A DNA stretch of 64,000 nt, taken from assembly GCF_018449435.1 (NCBI RefSeq), contig NZ_JAHCMU010000020.1, forward strand, positions 23,099-87,098, in the 5' to 3' direction. This DNA is from Flagellimonas sp. 389 (GTDB taxonomy: Bacteria > Bacteroidota > Bacteroidia > Flavobacteriales > Flavobacteriaceae). Below are positions 54,296-63,812 of this stretch, piece after piece. A model generated the notes under the pieces. That model did no database searches, was not told the origin of the DNA, and saw nothing but the letters and a program-made list of their open reading frames with translations. Position 1 is the stretch's first letter; each line of letters begins with the position of its first letter. Position numbers and translations under genes: made by a program.

Positions 54296-54964
54296 TCAGT
54301 TTATCCTAAACTGGATGTAGGTTATTGGTTTTCCCTTCTCAAGATACTGATTTTCATAAAAAGTCTGAATCTCCAAAACCTCCTTTGGACTACCCTCGTT
54401 CTTATAAACATCATGGTTGGCGTATAAAATCTCATGGCCTTGGCCTTGCAATAATCCTAGTGTGTAGCCATGCATAAATTCACTATCCGTTTTTAAATTA
54501 ACCGTTCCTTTGGGTTTTAAAATAGTCTGATATTTTTTGATAAATACAGGATTGGTCATACGGTGTTTGGTCCTTTTGTATTTGATTTGTGGGTCTGGAA
54601 ACGTAATCCATACTTCATCAACTTCATCTTGTCCAAAGAGATGGTCCACCAATTCGATTTGCGTGCGAAGAAAAGCAACATTATGCAGCTGCATTTCCAA
54701 TGCGGATTTGGCTCCTCGCCAAAAACGTGCACCTTTAATGTCAATTCCTATATAATTTTTATCTGGATTTTGTTTTGCCAGACCTACAGTATATTCTCCT
54801 TTTCCACAACCCAATTCCAATACAATGGGGTTATCGTTGTCAAAAAACGAATTCCACTTTCCTTTAAGGTCAAATCCATTTAACACCTCCTCCCTTGACG
54901 GTTGAACTACATTGGAAAATGTTTCATTCTCTTTGAATCGTTTCAGTTTATTCTTACTTCCCAC
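54296..54964 (-). CDS. trmB: tRNA (guanine-N7-)-methyltransferase
   Basis: A 222-residue TrmB. LELGCGKGEYTVGLA (about 50-64) is the SAM-binding loop and GIDIKGARFWRGAKSA follows; TFPDPQIKYKRTKHRM about 120-135 is the family signature for tRNA G46. It heads the tight TrmB-LysE-ATL run and diverges from the glycosyltransferase gene by 87 bp. Confidence 0.95.
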   Translation of the reverse strand: MGSKNKLKRFKENETFSNVVQPSREEVLNGFDLKGKWNSFFDNDNPIVLELGCGKGEYTVGLAKQNPDKNYIGIDIKGARFWRGAKSALEMQLHNVAFLRTQIELVDHLFGQDEVDEVWITFPDPQIKYKRTKHRMTNPVFIKKYQTILKPKGTVNLKTDSEFMHGYTLGLLQGQGHEILYANHDVYKNEGSPKEVLEIQTFYENQYLEKGKPITYIQFRIN

Positions 54965-55051
54965 TTATAAATTATCGTATTGACCAAAATTTAATGTTTT
55001 AGCAAAACTAAGGAAATCCGTAAGCAATTTTGATTTTGTTGCTTTGTAGTT

Positions 55052-56164
55052 ATGCAAAGTTCTAAACGTATTTTGATTGCCCCACTTAACTGGGGTTTGG
55101 GCCATGCCACCCGCTGCATTCCAATTATCAACGCACTGTTGGACCATGGTCACCAACCCTATTTAGCTTCTGATGGAGTTGCACTAGCGCTACTTCGGAA
55201 AGAATTTCCCAATCTACCTTCTTTTGAATTGCCTTCTTACAAAATCAAGTATGCTGAAAAAGCGAAGAATTTTAAAATAAAGATGGTATGGGATTCTCCA
55301 AAAGTGTTGAAAGCGATGGCCAAAGAGAAAAAGGCAGTAAAACGTCTTGCAAAAGAACATCACTTGGATGGTATCATTTCGGACAATCGACTGGGTGTTT
55401 TTTATAAAAAAGTACCTTGCGTTTTCATAACGCACCAACTGAACGTACTTTCCGGAAACACTACATGGATGAGCTCAAAAGCACATCAAAAAATCATAAA
55501 AAAATTTGATGCCTGCTGGGTTCCCGACGTGAAGGAGAAACCCAACCTTACCGGCAAGCTAGGACACTTGAAAAAATCCAAGATCAATATAAAATACCTT
55601 GGGCCTTTGAGCCGATTTGAAAAAAAAGACATTGTTTTAAAGTACCAACTTATGGTTTTGCTATCGGGTCCAGAACCACAGCGAACTATTCTAGAAGAAA
55701 AACTCTTGGAAGAACTTACTGGTTATGAAGGTCATATTCTTTTTGTAAAAGGAAAAATTGAAGATACTAAGAGCCAAGAAAAAATCAGTATTAAAAAAGG
55801 AAGCATAACCATGCACAATTATATGCAATCCCAAGAATTGGAAACTGCAATTAATGAAAGTGAAAAAGTATTATGCCGATCAGGGTACACAACAGTAATG
55901 GATTTGGCCAAACTGGAAAAAAAGGCCTTTTTTATTCCCACTCCCGGGCAATATGAACAAGAATATCTTGCAAGACGCTTACAAAAACAAAAACTGGTTC
56001 CTTACTGCGACCAAGAAGATTTTGAACTAAAACATCTAAAACAAATTGATGATTTTCAAGGCCTTGTTTGTTTTGAATCTAGTTTGGATTATTCAGAATT
56101 ATTCTCTGTTTTTTCGAGTGTAAATGAAAATTCGGAGCCTACATCCTCTTCACTTTCTACGTAG
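55052..56164 (+). CDS. MurG-like glycosyltransferase
   Basis: A 370-residue GT-B protein. The N-terminus ILIAPLNWGLGHATRCIPII (residues 7-26 or so) is the glycine-rich acceptor loop of the MurG/UGT type, and the C-terminal half has CRSGYTTVMDLAKLEKKAFFIPTPGQYEQEYLA in parts, the nucleotide-sugar binding region. Acceptor and sugar are unknown. Its last 76 bp overlap the 3' end of the convergent histidine kinase gene. Confidence 0.85.
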   Translation: MQSSKRILIAPLNWGLGHATRCIPIINALLDHGHQPYLASDGVALALLRKEFPNLPSFELPSYKIKYAEKAKNFKIKMVWDSPKVLKAMAKEKKAVKRLAKEHHLDGIISDNRLGVFYKKVPCVFITHQLNVLSGNTTWMSSKAHQKIIKKFDACWVPDVKEKPNLTGKLGHLKKSKINIKYLGPLSRFEKKDIVLKYQLMVLLSGPEPQRTILEEKLLEELTGYEGHILFVKGKIEDTKSQEKISIKKGSITMHNYMQSQELETAINESEKVLCRSGYTTVMDLAKLEKKAFFIPTPGQYEQEYLARRLQKQKLVPYCDQEDFELKHLKQIDDFQGLVCFESSLDYSELFSVFSSVNENSEPTSSSLST

Positions 56165-57144
56165 ATTTTTTCATCATGGGCTTCAATAATGTGTTTAACG
56201 ATAGATAAGCCTAAACCTGAACCGCCTTCTGTACGACTACCGCTTTGGTCCACCCTATAAAAGCGTTCAAACAGTCTGGGGATGTGCTGTTTTGGTATTC
56301 CTTCGCCATTATCGGTCACACGAACGATCACTTTGTTTTTTATCAGATTTTCAACACTTACTTCCGTGGTTCCTTTAGGATGCCCGTATTTAATCGAATT
56401 CACCAACAAGTTGGTAATGACTTGCTGAATCTTTTCCCTATCTGCGTTTACATAGATAGGTTCAGGGTAATCCATATCAAAAGTAAGGGTAATGTTTTTT
56501 TGGGACGCTTTCATTTCCAAGAGATCAAAGACACTTTGTATAAGCTCTACAATATCAAAATTCTCTTCTTCAAGTTTAAGCCCCCCTACTTCGAGCTTTG
56601 TGATTAAATCAAGGTCTTTTACGATATAAATTAATCGTTCCACACCTTTATTGGCACGTTCCAGATACTTCTCCCTGATTTTTTTATCGTTCATAGCACC
56701 ATCCAGCAATGTAAGAATGTAACCCTGTACCGTAAATAATGGTGTTTTTAATTCGTGGGACACATTCCCTAAAAAGTCCTTTCTATACTCCTCCCGAATT
56801 TTCAGCGTGTCTATCTCAATTTTTTTATCCTCGGCAAATTTTTCAATCTCTTGGGTCAGGGTCTTCATATCCGTGGTCACTGGTTTTGAGGAAAACGAAG
56901 AGGATTCAAGCAACGAAACGTCATCATATATTTTTTTGACACGCCTGTAGATAAAACGTTCTACCCGAATCTGTAGGATAGTAAATGAAATAATGAAACT
57001 GATGAATGCAAACAGAACTACAAAAAGCCAGTCCAACTCATCCTTTAGAAATAGAAAAACTATAATCGATGTCGCAAGGAAAACCGTTATCAGAAAAGAA
57101 GAACGAAGGGCAAACTTATAGGATTTCCTTAGCTGAATCGCCAT
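56089..57144 (-). CDS. phoR: Sensor histidine kinase (PhoR-like)
   Basis: A 351-residue kinase with two N-terminal membrane helices (about 14-57), a short linker, the dimerisation domain with His130 in NVSHELKTPL, and the ATPase domain with N box (NLLVNSIKYG), G1 (DNGEGI) and G2 (GSGLGLSIVK). It has hardly any periplasmic domain, as in PhoR. Start and the response regulator stop overlap by one base (TAATG). The Pho name rests on the partner and on nearby PhoB-box-like repeats. Confidence 0.85.
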   Translation of the reverse strand: MAIQLRKSYKFALRSSFLITVFLATSIIVFLFLKDELDWLFVVLFAFISFIISFTILQIRVERFIYRRVKKIYDDVSLLESSSFSSKPVTTDMKTLTQEIEKFAEDKKIEIDTLKIREEYRKDFLGNVSHELKTPLFTVQGYILTLLDGAMNDKKIREKYLERANKGVERLIYIVKDLDLITKLEVGGLKLEEENFDIVELIQSVFDLLEMKASQKNITLTFDMDYPEPIYVNADREKIQQVITNLLVNSIKYGHPKGTTEVSVENLIKNKVIVRVTDNGEGIPKQHIPRLFERFYRVDQSGSRTEGGSGLGLSIVKHIIEAHDEKIYVESEEDVGSEFSFTLEKTENNSE

Positions 57145-57830
57145 TACAATACAAACTTATACCCTACACCCTTTACGGTTTTAAAATGATGGTCCCCTAT
57201 TTTTTCCCGTAATTTTCTAATATGTACATCAATGGTCCTGCCACCAACTACCACTTCGTTGCCCCACACTTTGTCCAGAATAACCTCTCGCTTGAAGACT
57301 TTGCTAGGTTTGGACGTTAGCAAGGACAATAATTCAAATTCTTTTCTTGGAAGCACAATTTCTTTACCATTATTAACAATTTTATACTCCTCCCTATTGA
57401 TAACAATGTTCCCGACCTTTACAATATCCTCAACATCAGCTTTCTCTTCTTTGAGTCTTCGCAGTAAGGCTTTTACCTTGCTTACCAAAACCTTTGGCTT
57501 TATGGGTTTAGTAATATAATCATCTGCACCAGCATCAAAACCTGCCACTTGTGAATAATCTTCGCCACGTGCGGTAAGAAATGTGATGATAGTATTCTCA
57601 AGGCCAGGGGTACTGCGTATCACCTCACAAGCCTCAATGCCATCCATCTCCGGCATCATAACATCCAGAATGATCAAATGCGGATTTTTCTTCTTTGCTT
57701 TTGCTACAGCTTCTACACCATTAACAGCGGTATAAACTTCGTATCCTTCCGAAGATAGGTTATAGCTGACAATTTCTAGAATATCGGGTTCATCATCAAC
57801 CAGTAGAATCTTAATGTCCTTTGTTTTCAT
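57144..57830 (-). CDS. phoB: OmpR/PhoB-family response regulator
   Basis: A 228-residue regulator, started at ATG 57830 (MKTKDIKILL). The receiver domain has the acidic pair DDE at 12-14, the phosphorylated Asp56 (LDVMMPEMDG) and Lys near 105-110 (ITKPIKP). A winged-helix DNA-binding domain follows (VVGGRTIDVHIRKLREKIG), typical of PhoB/OmpR. It lies upstream of and is coupled to the kinase. Direct repeats with 11-bp phase lie 80-130 bp upstream. Confidence 0.88.
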   Translation of the reverse strand: MKTKDIKILLVDDEPDILEIVSYNLSSEGYEVYTAVNGVEAVAKAKKKNPHLIILDVMMPEMDGIEACEVIRSTPGLENTIITFLTARGEDYSQVAGFDAGADDYITKPIKPKVLVSKVKALLRRLKEEKADVEDIVKVGNIVINREEYKIVNNGKEIVLPRKEFELLSLLTSKPSKVFKREVILDKVWGNEVVVGGRTIDVHIRKLREKIGDHHFKTVKGVGYKFVL

Positions 57831-57911
57831 GGGGTGGTATTTTTTACGTTGATCGCCCAAATGTAAATATAATACTATAACGGCATTAATGCTTAACATT
57901 CATTTAATGTC

Positions 57912-57962
57912 GTAACATTATTGTAACAGTTTTCAAATAAACTCTTAACATACGCCTAACAT
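57912..57962. promoter_or_regulatory. PhoB-box-like direct repeats in 11-bp phase before the TonB receptor gene
   Basis: TAACA starts at 57913, 57924, 57946 and 57957, that is at intervals of 11, 22 and 11 bp. Each pair has the 7-4-7 layout of a Pho box: GTAACAT-TATT-GTAACAG and TTAACAT-ACGC-CTAACAT. The block ends about 48 bp before the receptor start, a position suited to activation of that gene. Confidence 0.7.
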
Positions 57963-58009
57963 CGCTTTTACAGCATGGTGCGTTCTTTGCGCCAAATACT
58001 TACCAGATA

Positions 58010-60889
58010 ATGAGATTATTTTTATTGATACTTACTCTAGTTTTTACAACAGAGATGATTGCACAGGGAACCACGGGAAGCATCGTAGGAAAGCTGACAG
58101 ACAAAGAGTTAAACAATGAGCCTTTGGCATTTGCCAATGTATTGATTAAGGGAACCACTACTGGGACGACATCGGACTTTGATGGGCTTTATGAAATTGC
58201 AGGAGTTGAACCAGGAACTTATACCGTAGTGTATAGCTATTTAGGTTACGAGACCATTGAAATTCCAAATGTTGAAGTAATTGCGGACAAGGTTACAAAT
58301 ATAGATGTTCCCATGAGTGCTTCTGCTGGGTTTGAACTGGACGAGGTTGTTGTGACTACGGTTTCTAGGAAAGATTCCGAGGTGGCACTTCTATTAGACC
58401 AGAAGAAGGCAGTCACTGTGGTAGAAAGCATTGGTGCAGAACAGTTGGGCCGATTGGGTGTTTCAAACGCTTCGGCTGCTACTACCAAGATTTCTGGGGT
58501 ATCCAAATCAGAAGGGTCCGGTCAAATATATGTAAGAGGTCTAGGTGATAGGTATTTGACCACAACCTTGAATGGTTTGCCCGTTCCATCTGATAATATC
58601 GACAAAAAGAACATAGATCTTTCTTTACTTCCATCGAGGTTTATTCAAAATGTATCCATAAGTAAAACATTTGCTCCAAACAATTCAGCAGATCAAGCTT
58701 CTGGTAACATTAACATAGTCTCCAAGGACATAACTTCCAGAAGTGATTTTGGCGTCAGTTTTGGAGGTGGAATAAATACCAATGTAGAATCTGTTTCCGA
58801 TGACTTTAAAGTAACAGCTGTAAATAGCGATATCAGTTTAGGAGTTTTTTCAAGACCATTTCAAAATGATAATTTACAAAATGCTTTAACAGATCAGAGT
58901 TGGAATACTCAAACCGTTGATGCGCCCGTGAATTATTCTTTTGGCTTTAATGCTGGTGGTTTTTTAGATGAGGAAGGGAAATTTCGCCTGTATTTCGCTG
59001 GAGGACAATCTGCAGACCATGAATATCGTGAAGGTTTGTTTCTTGAATTCGACAGGGGACAACGAAATGATTCCGTTCCGGACGGCGACAACAGATTTTG
59101 GAGACGAACCGTCAACACCAACGGTATTTTAGCAGCACAATACAGAATCAATGATGCCAATAGGATAAGTTTTAATGCTTTTGCGATTAATAAAGTATTT
59201 GAGGAAACCTATGAGGCCGGTAGAAACGGAGGTGCCGTTGTTTTTGAAGAATTATCTCCAGAAGAACGAGGTTTTCAGTTTGTTAGGGACCAAAATATCA
59301 AAAATACCTTTTTAGCTATAGGTCAACTTCTAGGAACACATAACATATCCGAAAATAACACCTTGGATTGGGCTGCGGGATATAACAGATTGGCAGCCGA
59401 CGAACCAAATCGTATTAGAAACGAGGTTAACATAATGAATGAGGATCCTAACCTAGGTATTCCGCAAGGTCAAATACAGTTAGGAAATGTTGGGGCTTTA
59501 CAACAACGCAAGACCTCACAGGAGATTTTGGACGAAGAATTTAATGGCCGCATTAGCGACGCCATCACCTTAAAGAAGAATGAGGATGGTGATGCTATTT
59601 ACAAAGTAAGCTTTGGTGGTGATGGAAGATTCAAACAAAGAGAGTTCAATTCTGTCTTCGAAGGTTTTGACGATAGTTCAAGAGGCACGTTGAATCCTAC
59701 ATCAATAGATAATTTAACAGAAGTATTTACCCAACAAAATATTGATGATGGATTGTTATCGTTCACATCCCAATTTGACACGTATGATGCCGAGTTGACA
59801 TCTTATGCTGGTTTTTTAGACTTTGTTGGGATTTTTGGCAAGCTTACAGCAGAGGTGGGTCTACGTTTTCAAAGTGATGAGATTAATATAGATTTTGATG
59901 TTACCAATTTTATAGACCCTGTAACTTTTCAGCCAAGAGTAGGAACTTCAAATCAATCTTATGAACGATTGTATCCAGCCCTTAATTTGAAATATGATTT
60001 AAATGACAGGATGGCGCTTAGACTTGCCGGAAGTTTAAGTCAAACCTTACCAGAATTTAAAGAAATTGCTCCTTTTGAATATATCTCGGCTATAGGTTTG
60101 ATTGAACGTGGTAATGTTTTTTTAGAAGCATCTACTAGTGCTAATGTGGATTTGAAATTCGAGTTTTTTCCAAGTGCGAGTCAACTTTTGTCCTTGACCA
60201 CTTATTACAAAAATATTAAAGACCCGATAAACAAGTCCTTGATTTTTGGAGGGGGAGCAAACCGCTTTTCTTATTTCAACACAAGTGAAAATGCCAGAGT
60301 TCTCGGTGTTGAACTAGAGACCAGGTTGGATTTGATAAAGGAAAGAGACTCTTTACCAAGTTTAAGACTATCCGGGAATATATCTTATATCGATCATAAA
60401 CAAGATTTGAGAGATGATGGCCTAAATGTGAACAATAGTCGAAGAACATTTAGATATAGGGGTTTAGATGAAATTGGTCTCGAAGGTGCTTCGGATTGGA
60501 CCACCAATCTCGCTTTAACCTTAAATACCGGAAATAAATTTCCTTATGAGTTTACCCTTGCTGGAAATTATGCATCAGATAGGATTTTTGCTTTGGGCGC
60601 TCCAAGAGCCCAAAGTCCTCTTGATACTAATGGAGTCCTTTTAGAAGATACCAATTTTAACGGCGAAATCATTGAAAATGGTGTCGTGGTGTTGGATTTT
60701 ATATTCACAAAGGATATCAATGAGCATTTAAGTATAGGTGCTTCTGCAAAAAATCTATTAAATCCTGTTGTACGTCGTACCCAGTTAGTTTCGGACGAAC
60801 CTGATGTCTCTACCAATACTAGGGAAGAAGAAGTACTAACATATACCAGAGGAGTAAACGCTAGTTTAAGCATTAATTATAAATTTTAA
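58010..60889 (+). CDS. TonB-dependent receptor with carboxypeptidase-like N-terminal domain
   Basis: A 959-residue outer membrane receptor. After the signal peptide (to about residue 20), residues 23-100 form a CarboxypepD_reg-like domain (GSIVGKLTDKELNNEPLAFANVLIKG in parts), then LDEVVVTTVSRKDSE as TonB-box region, a plug domain (YVRGLGDRYLTTTLNGLPVPS in part), and a barrel ending ASLSINYKF with the terminal Phe. It lies behind PhoB-like repeats and the PhoRB-like pair, so phosphate or organophosphate uptake is a good guess. The next gene, 14 bp later, encodes a lipoprotein. Confidence 0.9.
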   Translation: MRLFLLILTLVFTTEMIAQGTTGSIVGKLTDKELNNEPLAFANVLIKGTTTGTTSDFDGLYEIAGVEPGTYTVVYSYLGYETIEIPNVEVIADKVTNIDVPMSASAGFELDEVVVTTVSRKDSEVALLLDQKKAVTVVESIGAEQLGRLGVSNASAATTKISGVSKSEGSGQIYVRGLGDRYLTTTLNGLPVPSDNIDKKNIDLSLLPSRFIQNVSISKTFAPNNSADQASGNINIVSKDITSRSDFGVSFGGGINTNVESVSDDFKVTAVNSDISLGVFSRPFQNDNLQNALTDQSWNTQTVDAPVNYSFGFNAGGFLDEEGKFRLYFAGGQSADHEYREGLFLEFDRGQRNDSVPDGDNRFWRRTVNTNGILAAQYRINDANRISFNAFAINKVFEETYEAGRNGGAVVFEELSPEERGFQFVRDQNIKNTFLAIGQLLGTHNISENNTLDWAAGYNRLAADEPNRIRNEVNIMNEDPNLGIPQGQIQLGNVGALQQRKTSQEILDEEFNGRISDAITLKKNEDGDAIYKVSFGGDGRFKQREFNSVFEGFDDSSRGTLNPTSIDNLTEVFTQQNIDDGLLSFTSQFDTYDAELTSYAGFLDFVGIFGKLTAEVGLRFQSDEINIDFDVTNFIDPVTFQPRVGTSNQSYERLYPALNLKYDLNDRMALRLAGSLSQTLPEFKEIAPFEYISAIGLIERGNVFLEASTSANVDLKFEFFPSASQLLSLTTYYKNIKDPINKSLIFGGGANRFSYFNTSENARVLGVELETRLDLIKERDSLPSLRLSGNISYIDHKQDLRDDGLNVNNSRRTFRYRGLDEIGLEGASDWTTNLALTLNTGNKFPYEFTLAGNYASDRIFALGAPRAQSPLDTNGVLLEDTNFNGEIIENGVVVLDFIFTKDINEHLSIGASAKNLLNPVVRRTQLVSDEPDVSTNTREEEVLTYTRGVNASLSINYKF

Positions 60890-60903
60890 ATTAAATAAAT
60901 AAG

Positions 60904-62835
60904 ATGATGAGAACTTTTATTAAATTTTTTGGTCTAGCTTTTTTTGTAGGGGCCTTATTCACAGCTTGTAGCAGCGATGATAACGGCGGAAACGGCGGCG
61001 GAGACGACGATGCACCACCAAGTGGGGAAGAAACAACACTTTCGGGAACTATTGAAGAAGATAGAACGTTAGTTGCAACAGAACAATATACTATCGATGG
61101 AGAGGTTTTGGTAGCTTCTGGTGTAACGTTGACCATTCCTGCAGGTACGGAGATTGTATCAAATGTTGGTACTGATAATTTTTTGGCTGTGCTTCAGGGC
61201 GGTAGTATCGATGTTCAAGGTACGGCCGCTAATCCAGTTGTAATGCGATCCAACGGTACGGCAGGATCTTGGGGAGGATTATTACTTTGTGGCAATGCTA
61301 CTACTACGGCAGGTGAAAATGTGACTGCAGAAGTAGGTGGACTTGTTTATGGAGGCACTGACGACGCGGATTCTTCCGGTAACATTGATTACTTAATCAT
61401 CCGGGATGCAGGTGCGGTAATCTCAGGCGACTCACAATACAATGGCCTATCCCTATATGCTGTTGGTTCTGGAACTACTATCGATAATGTAGCCATAATA
61501 AATGGTACAGATGATGGGATTGAGTTTTTTGGAGGTACGGTATCTGCGACCAATCTCTATTTGGAAAATAATGAAGATGATGCCATTGACTGGACAGAAG
61601 GATGGAATGGGACGATAAATACCGCCTATGTAACCAATACCATTGCAAATTTCTCTACTATTGTTGAAGCGGATGGTGTCAATAACAACCCTACCATCAA
61701 CGATTTGACCGGTATTTCTTCTACTGGTGGTTTGGCCATTCAAATGAAAAATGCTTCTGGTGCCACCATCAATGGTTTCTCAGCTACTGGTTTCACCGAT
61801 CTATTTGATTTTCCTGGCACTTCGGGCCCTGCTGAATTACAAATTGATGATGCTGATGCCGATACTGCAGACGATGCCGTGTACGCCTCTTCTCCAACCA
61901 ATGCTAGTTTATTTGCATGGGCTACCACCAATGCGGTTTCCGAGGCACAATTGCCAGCAAACATCACCAGTGACTTAACGCTTGATGCCAGTGTAGAATA
62001 CACTATAAGTGGGCCTGTTTTAGTAAACAGTGGTGCTACCTTAACCATTCCTGCGGGTACCCAGATTGTGTCTGCTTCTGGTACCGCTAACTATTTAGCA
62101 GTATTACAAGGTGGAAGTATTGATATTCAAGGAACTTCTACCGATCCTGTTGAAATGCGTTCTGATGATGGTGATGCTTGGGGGGGTCTATTGATATGTG
62201 GTAATGCTACTACTACGGCAGGTGAAAATGTAACTGCAGAGGTAGGTGGACTTGTATACGGAGGTAGTGACGACACTGAATCTTCTGGTACTATCGAATA
62301 TTTAATCCTTAAAGATACCGGAGCTCAAATCAATGCGGATTCTCAATTTAATGGATTAACACTTTATGCTGTTGGTTCAGGTACTACAATAGAAAACGTG
62401 GCCTGTATTGGAGGTGCTGACGATGGTATTGAATTCTTTGGAGGAACGGTAAGTGTAACTAATTTCTATGCTGAAGATTTAGAAGATGATTCCGTAGACT
62501 GGACAGAAGGTTGGAATGGTACTTTGGCCAATACCTTTGTAAAGCATACGGTCGCAGGGTTCTCAACCGCAATTGAAGCTGATGGGGTTAATAACAATCC
62601 GACGTTAACTAATTTCACTGCCGTCTCTGCCGCTGGTGGTGTAGGTATCCAAATGAAGAATGCTTCTGGTGCTACTATCAATGGTTTAACATTAACAGAT
62701 TATGCCACACAATTTGACTTCCCAGGTACTTCTGGACCTGCGGAACTACAGATTGATGGTGCCAACGCCAATGAAGGTACTGCTTACTCCTCTTCAACAA
62801 CCGTTGAAGCCGACTTTGATTGGATTAACGATTAG
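60904..62835 (+). CDS. Lipoprotein with internally duplicated beta-helix repeat
   Basis: A 643-residue lipoprotein (signal peptide ends FTAC, Cys22, then an acidic stretch SSDDNGGNGGGDDD as in flavobacterial surface lipoproteins). Two copies of about 290 residues (about 50-335 and 355-640) share blocks such as LTIPAGTEIVS/LTIPAGTQIVS, GGLVYGG and GTTIDNVA, with TSGPAELQID near each end. Both look like right-handed parallel beta-helices. It follows the receptor at 14 bp and is closed by a terminator. Such proteins are often paired with TonB receptors; the ligand is unknown. Confidence 0.82.
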   Translation: MMRTFIKFFGLAFFVGALFTACSSDDNGGNGGGDDDAPPSGEETTLSGTIEEDRTLVATEQYTIDGEVLVASGVTLTIPAGTEIVSNVGTDNFLAVLQGGSIDVQGTAANPVVMRSNGTAGSWGGLLLCGNATTTAGENVTAEVGGLVYGGTDDADSSGNIDYLIIRDAGAVISGDSQYNGLSLYAVGSGTTIDNVAIINGTDDGIEFFGGTVSATNLYLENNEDDAIDWTEGWNGTINTAYVTNTIANFSTIVEADGVNNNPTINDLTGISSTGGLAIQMKNASGATINGFSATGFTDLFDFPGTSGPAELQIDDADADTADDAVYASSPTNASLFAWATTNAVSEAQLPANITSDLTLDASVEYTISGPVLVNSGATLTIPAGTQIVSASGTANYLAVLQGGSIDIQGTSTDPVEMRSDDGDAWGGLLICGNATTTAGENVTAEVGGLVYGGSDDTESSGTIEYLILKDTGAQINADSQFNGLTLYAVGSGTTIENVACIGGADDGIEFFGGTVSVTNFYAEDLEDDSVDWTEGWNGTLANTFVKHTVAGFSTAIEADGVNNNPTLTNFTAVSAAGGVGIQMKNASGATINGLTLTDYATQFDFPGTSGPAELQIDGANANEGTAYSSSTTVEADFDWIND

Positions 62836-62860
62836 TATACTATCAAGAATTAGAATAGAA

Positions 62861-62887
62861 AAGCCCCGCAATTGCGGGGCTTTTTTT
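62861..62887 (+). terminator. Rho-independent terminator after the beta-helix lipoprotein gene
   Basis: AAGCCCCGCAATTGCGGGGCTT is a perfect 11-bp palindrome followed by five more T (62861-62887). It closes the TonB receptor-lipoprotein operon. Confidence 0.93.
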
Positions 62888-62940
62888 CTTTACACTTTAT
62901 CGAGAACACAAATAGCACTAAATGATAATCATAGAGCACC

Positions 62941-63564
62941 ATGCGAATAATCAAATTTTTTCTTATAGGTCTTTTTTTTGGGCAAAGCTGCAATGTTAAA
63001 AGTCAATTTCAAAACAATTCCCTAGCGATCGAATGTTTTATAGAGGACAAAATCAATCAAAGAGAATTTGATATTAGAATATATGATCCGCCGCCACCGC
63101 CAGAACTTCGAGATAGTATTAAACATAATGGGCAGATAAAACCAGATTCTATTATCGAAAGGCTAGCCCCTCTTCATATTTATATAAATGAATCAATAAC
63201 TTATGACAATGTCTTTAAGCCAAAGGTTGTACCAGATAAAGACTTTGATTTTATTGATTCAAAAAAGAAAAAGAAAGGTGGAGAATTTCTTGAAGTTAAA
63301 AGTATCACGAAAAAAAAGGGAATCATTTTAAATAGTTTTTCATCAAATGATTTTCTTCAATTATATGAATTAGTAAATCTTCAAAAAGGTTACGGCGGCT
63401 TTGTAACTTTTAAGAACCTCTATTACTCGGAAGATGGGAGAAAAGCTTACTTTGAATTTATCTTATATCGAAGAAGGTTAAATTCGAGTACAGCTATCAT
63501 CTATGCAGAAAAACGTAATGATGGGTCTTGGAAATTTAAAATGAAAGCTGTTTCCATATCTTAA
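62941..63564 (+). CDS. Hypothetical secreted or lipoprotein, 207 residues
   Basis: A 207-residue protein with a signal peptide (MRIIKFFLIGLFFGQS). Cys18 follows GQS, so it may be a lipoprotein. A run of five prolines near residue 48 and a lysine-rich stretch (SKKKKKGGEF) about residue 103 stand out. The C-terminal part, with KNLYYSEDGRKAYFEF and DGSWKFKMKAVSIS, looks like a small beta-sheet domain. I do not recognise the family. It follows a strong terminator and so has its own promoter. Confidence 0.6.
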   Translation: MRIIKFFLIGLFFGQSCNVKSQFQNNSLAIECFIEDKINQREFDIRIYDPPPPPELRDSIKHNGQIKPDSIIERLAPLHIYINESITYDNVFKPKVVPDKDFDFIDSKKKKKGGEFLEVKSITKKKGIILNSFSSNDFLQLYELVNLQKGYGGFVTFKNLYYSEDGRKAYFEFILYRRRLNSSTAIIYAEKRNDGSWKFKMKAVSIS

Positions 63565-63569
63565 ATAAC

Positions 63570-63594
63570 ACACTGATAACCAGCAGTGTATTTT
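63570..63594 (+). terminator. Weak hairpin after the hypothetical lipoprotein gene
   Basis: ACACTG (63570-63575) pairs with CAGTGT (63584-63589) across an 8-base loop, and ATTTT follows. Stem is short, so this is only a candidate terminator. Confidence 0.35.
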
Positions 63595-63684
63595 GTTATT
63601 CAAAAAATAGCACATTTTACCCCTCACTCCGAACTCTTCTCAGAGTCCCATTTCTGTAATCACTGTTCAAAATAGTTAGATGGG

Positions 63685-63705
63685 ATGTTGAAGCAAGTTC
63701 AACAT
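63685..63705. repeat. REP-like inverted repeat
   Basis: ATGTTGAA and TTCAACAT form a perfect 8-bp stem around a 5-base loop. The spacer 63601-63812 otherwise holds no gene that I can see. Similar short hairpins are scattered in flavobacterial intergenic DNA. Confidence 0.5.
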
Positions 63706-63812
63706 GACGATAAATCGAAAATTTAGTTTTCAAAATACACAATGGGTACTGATAATTTCTATTTATTAATAATAGGCTATCATTTTGGATTAGGATATTA
63801 AAAAAGAAATAA

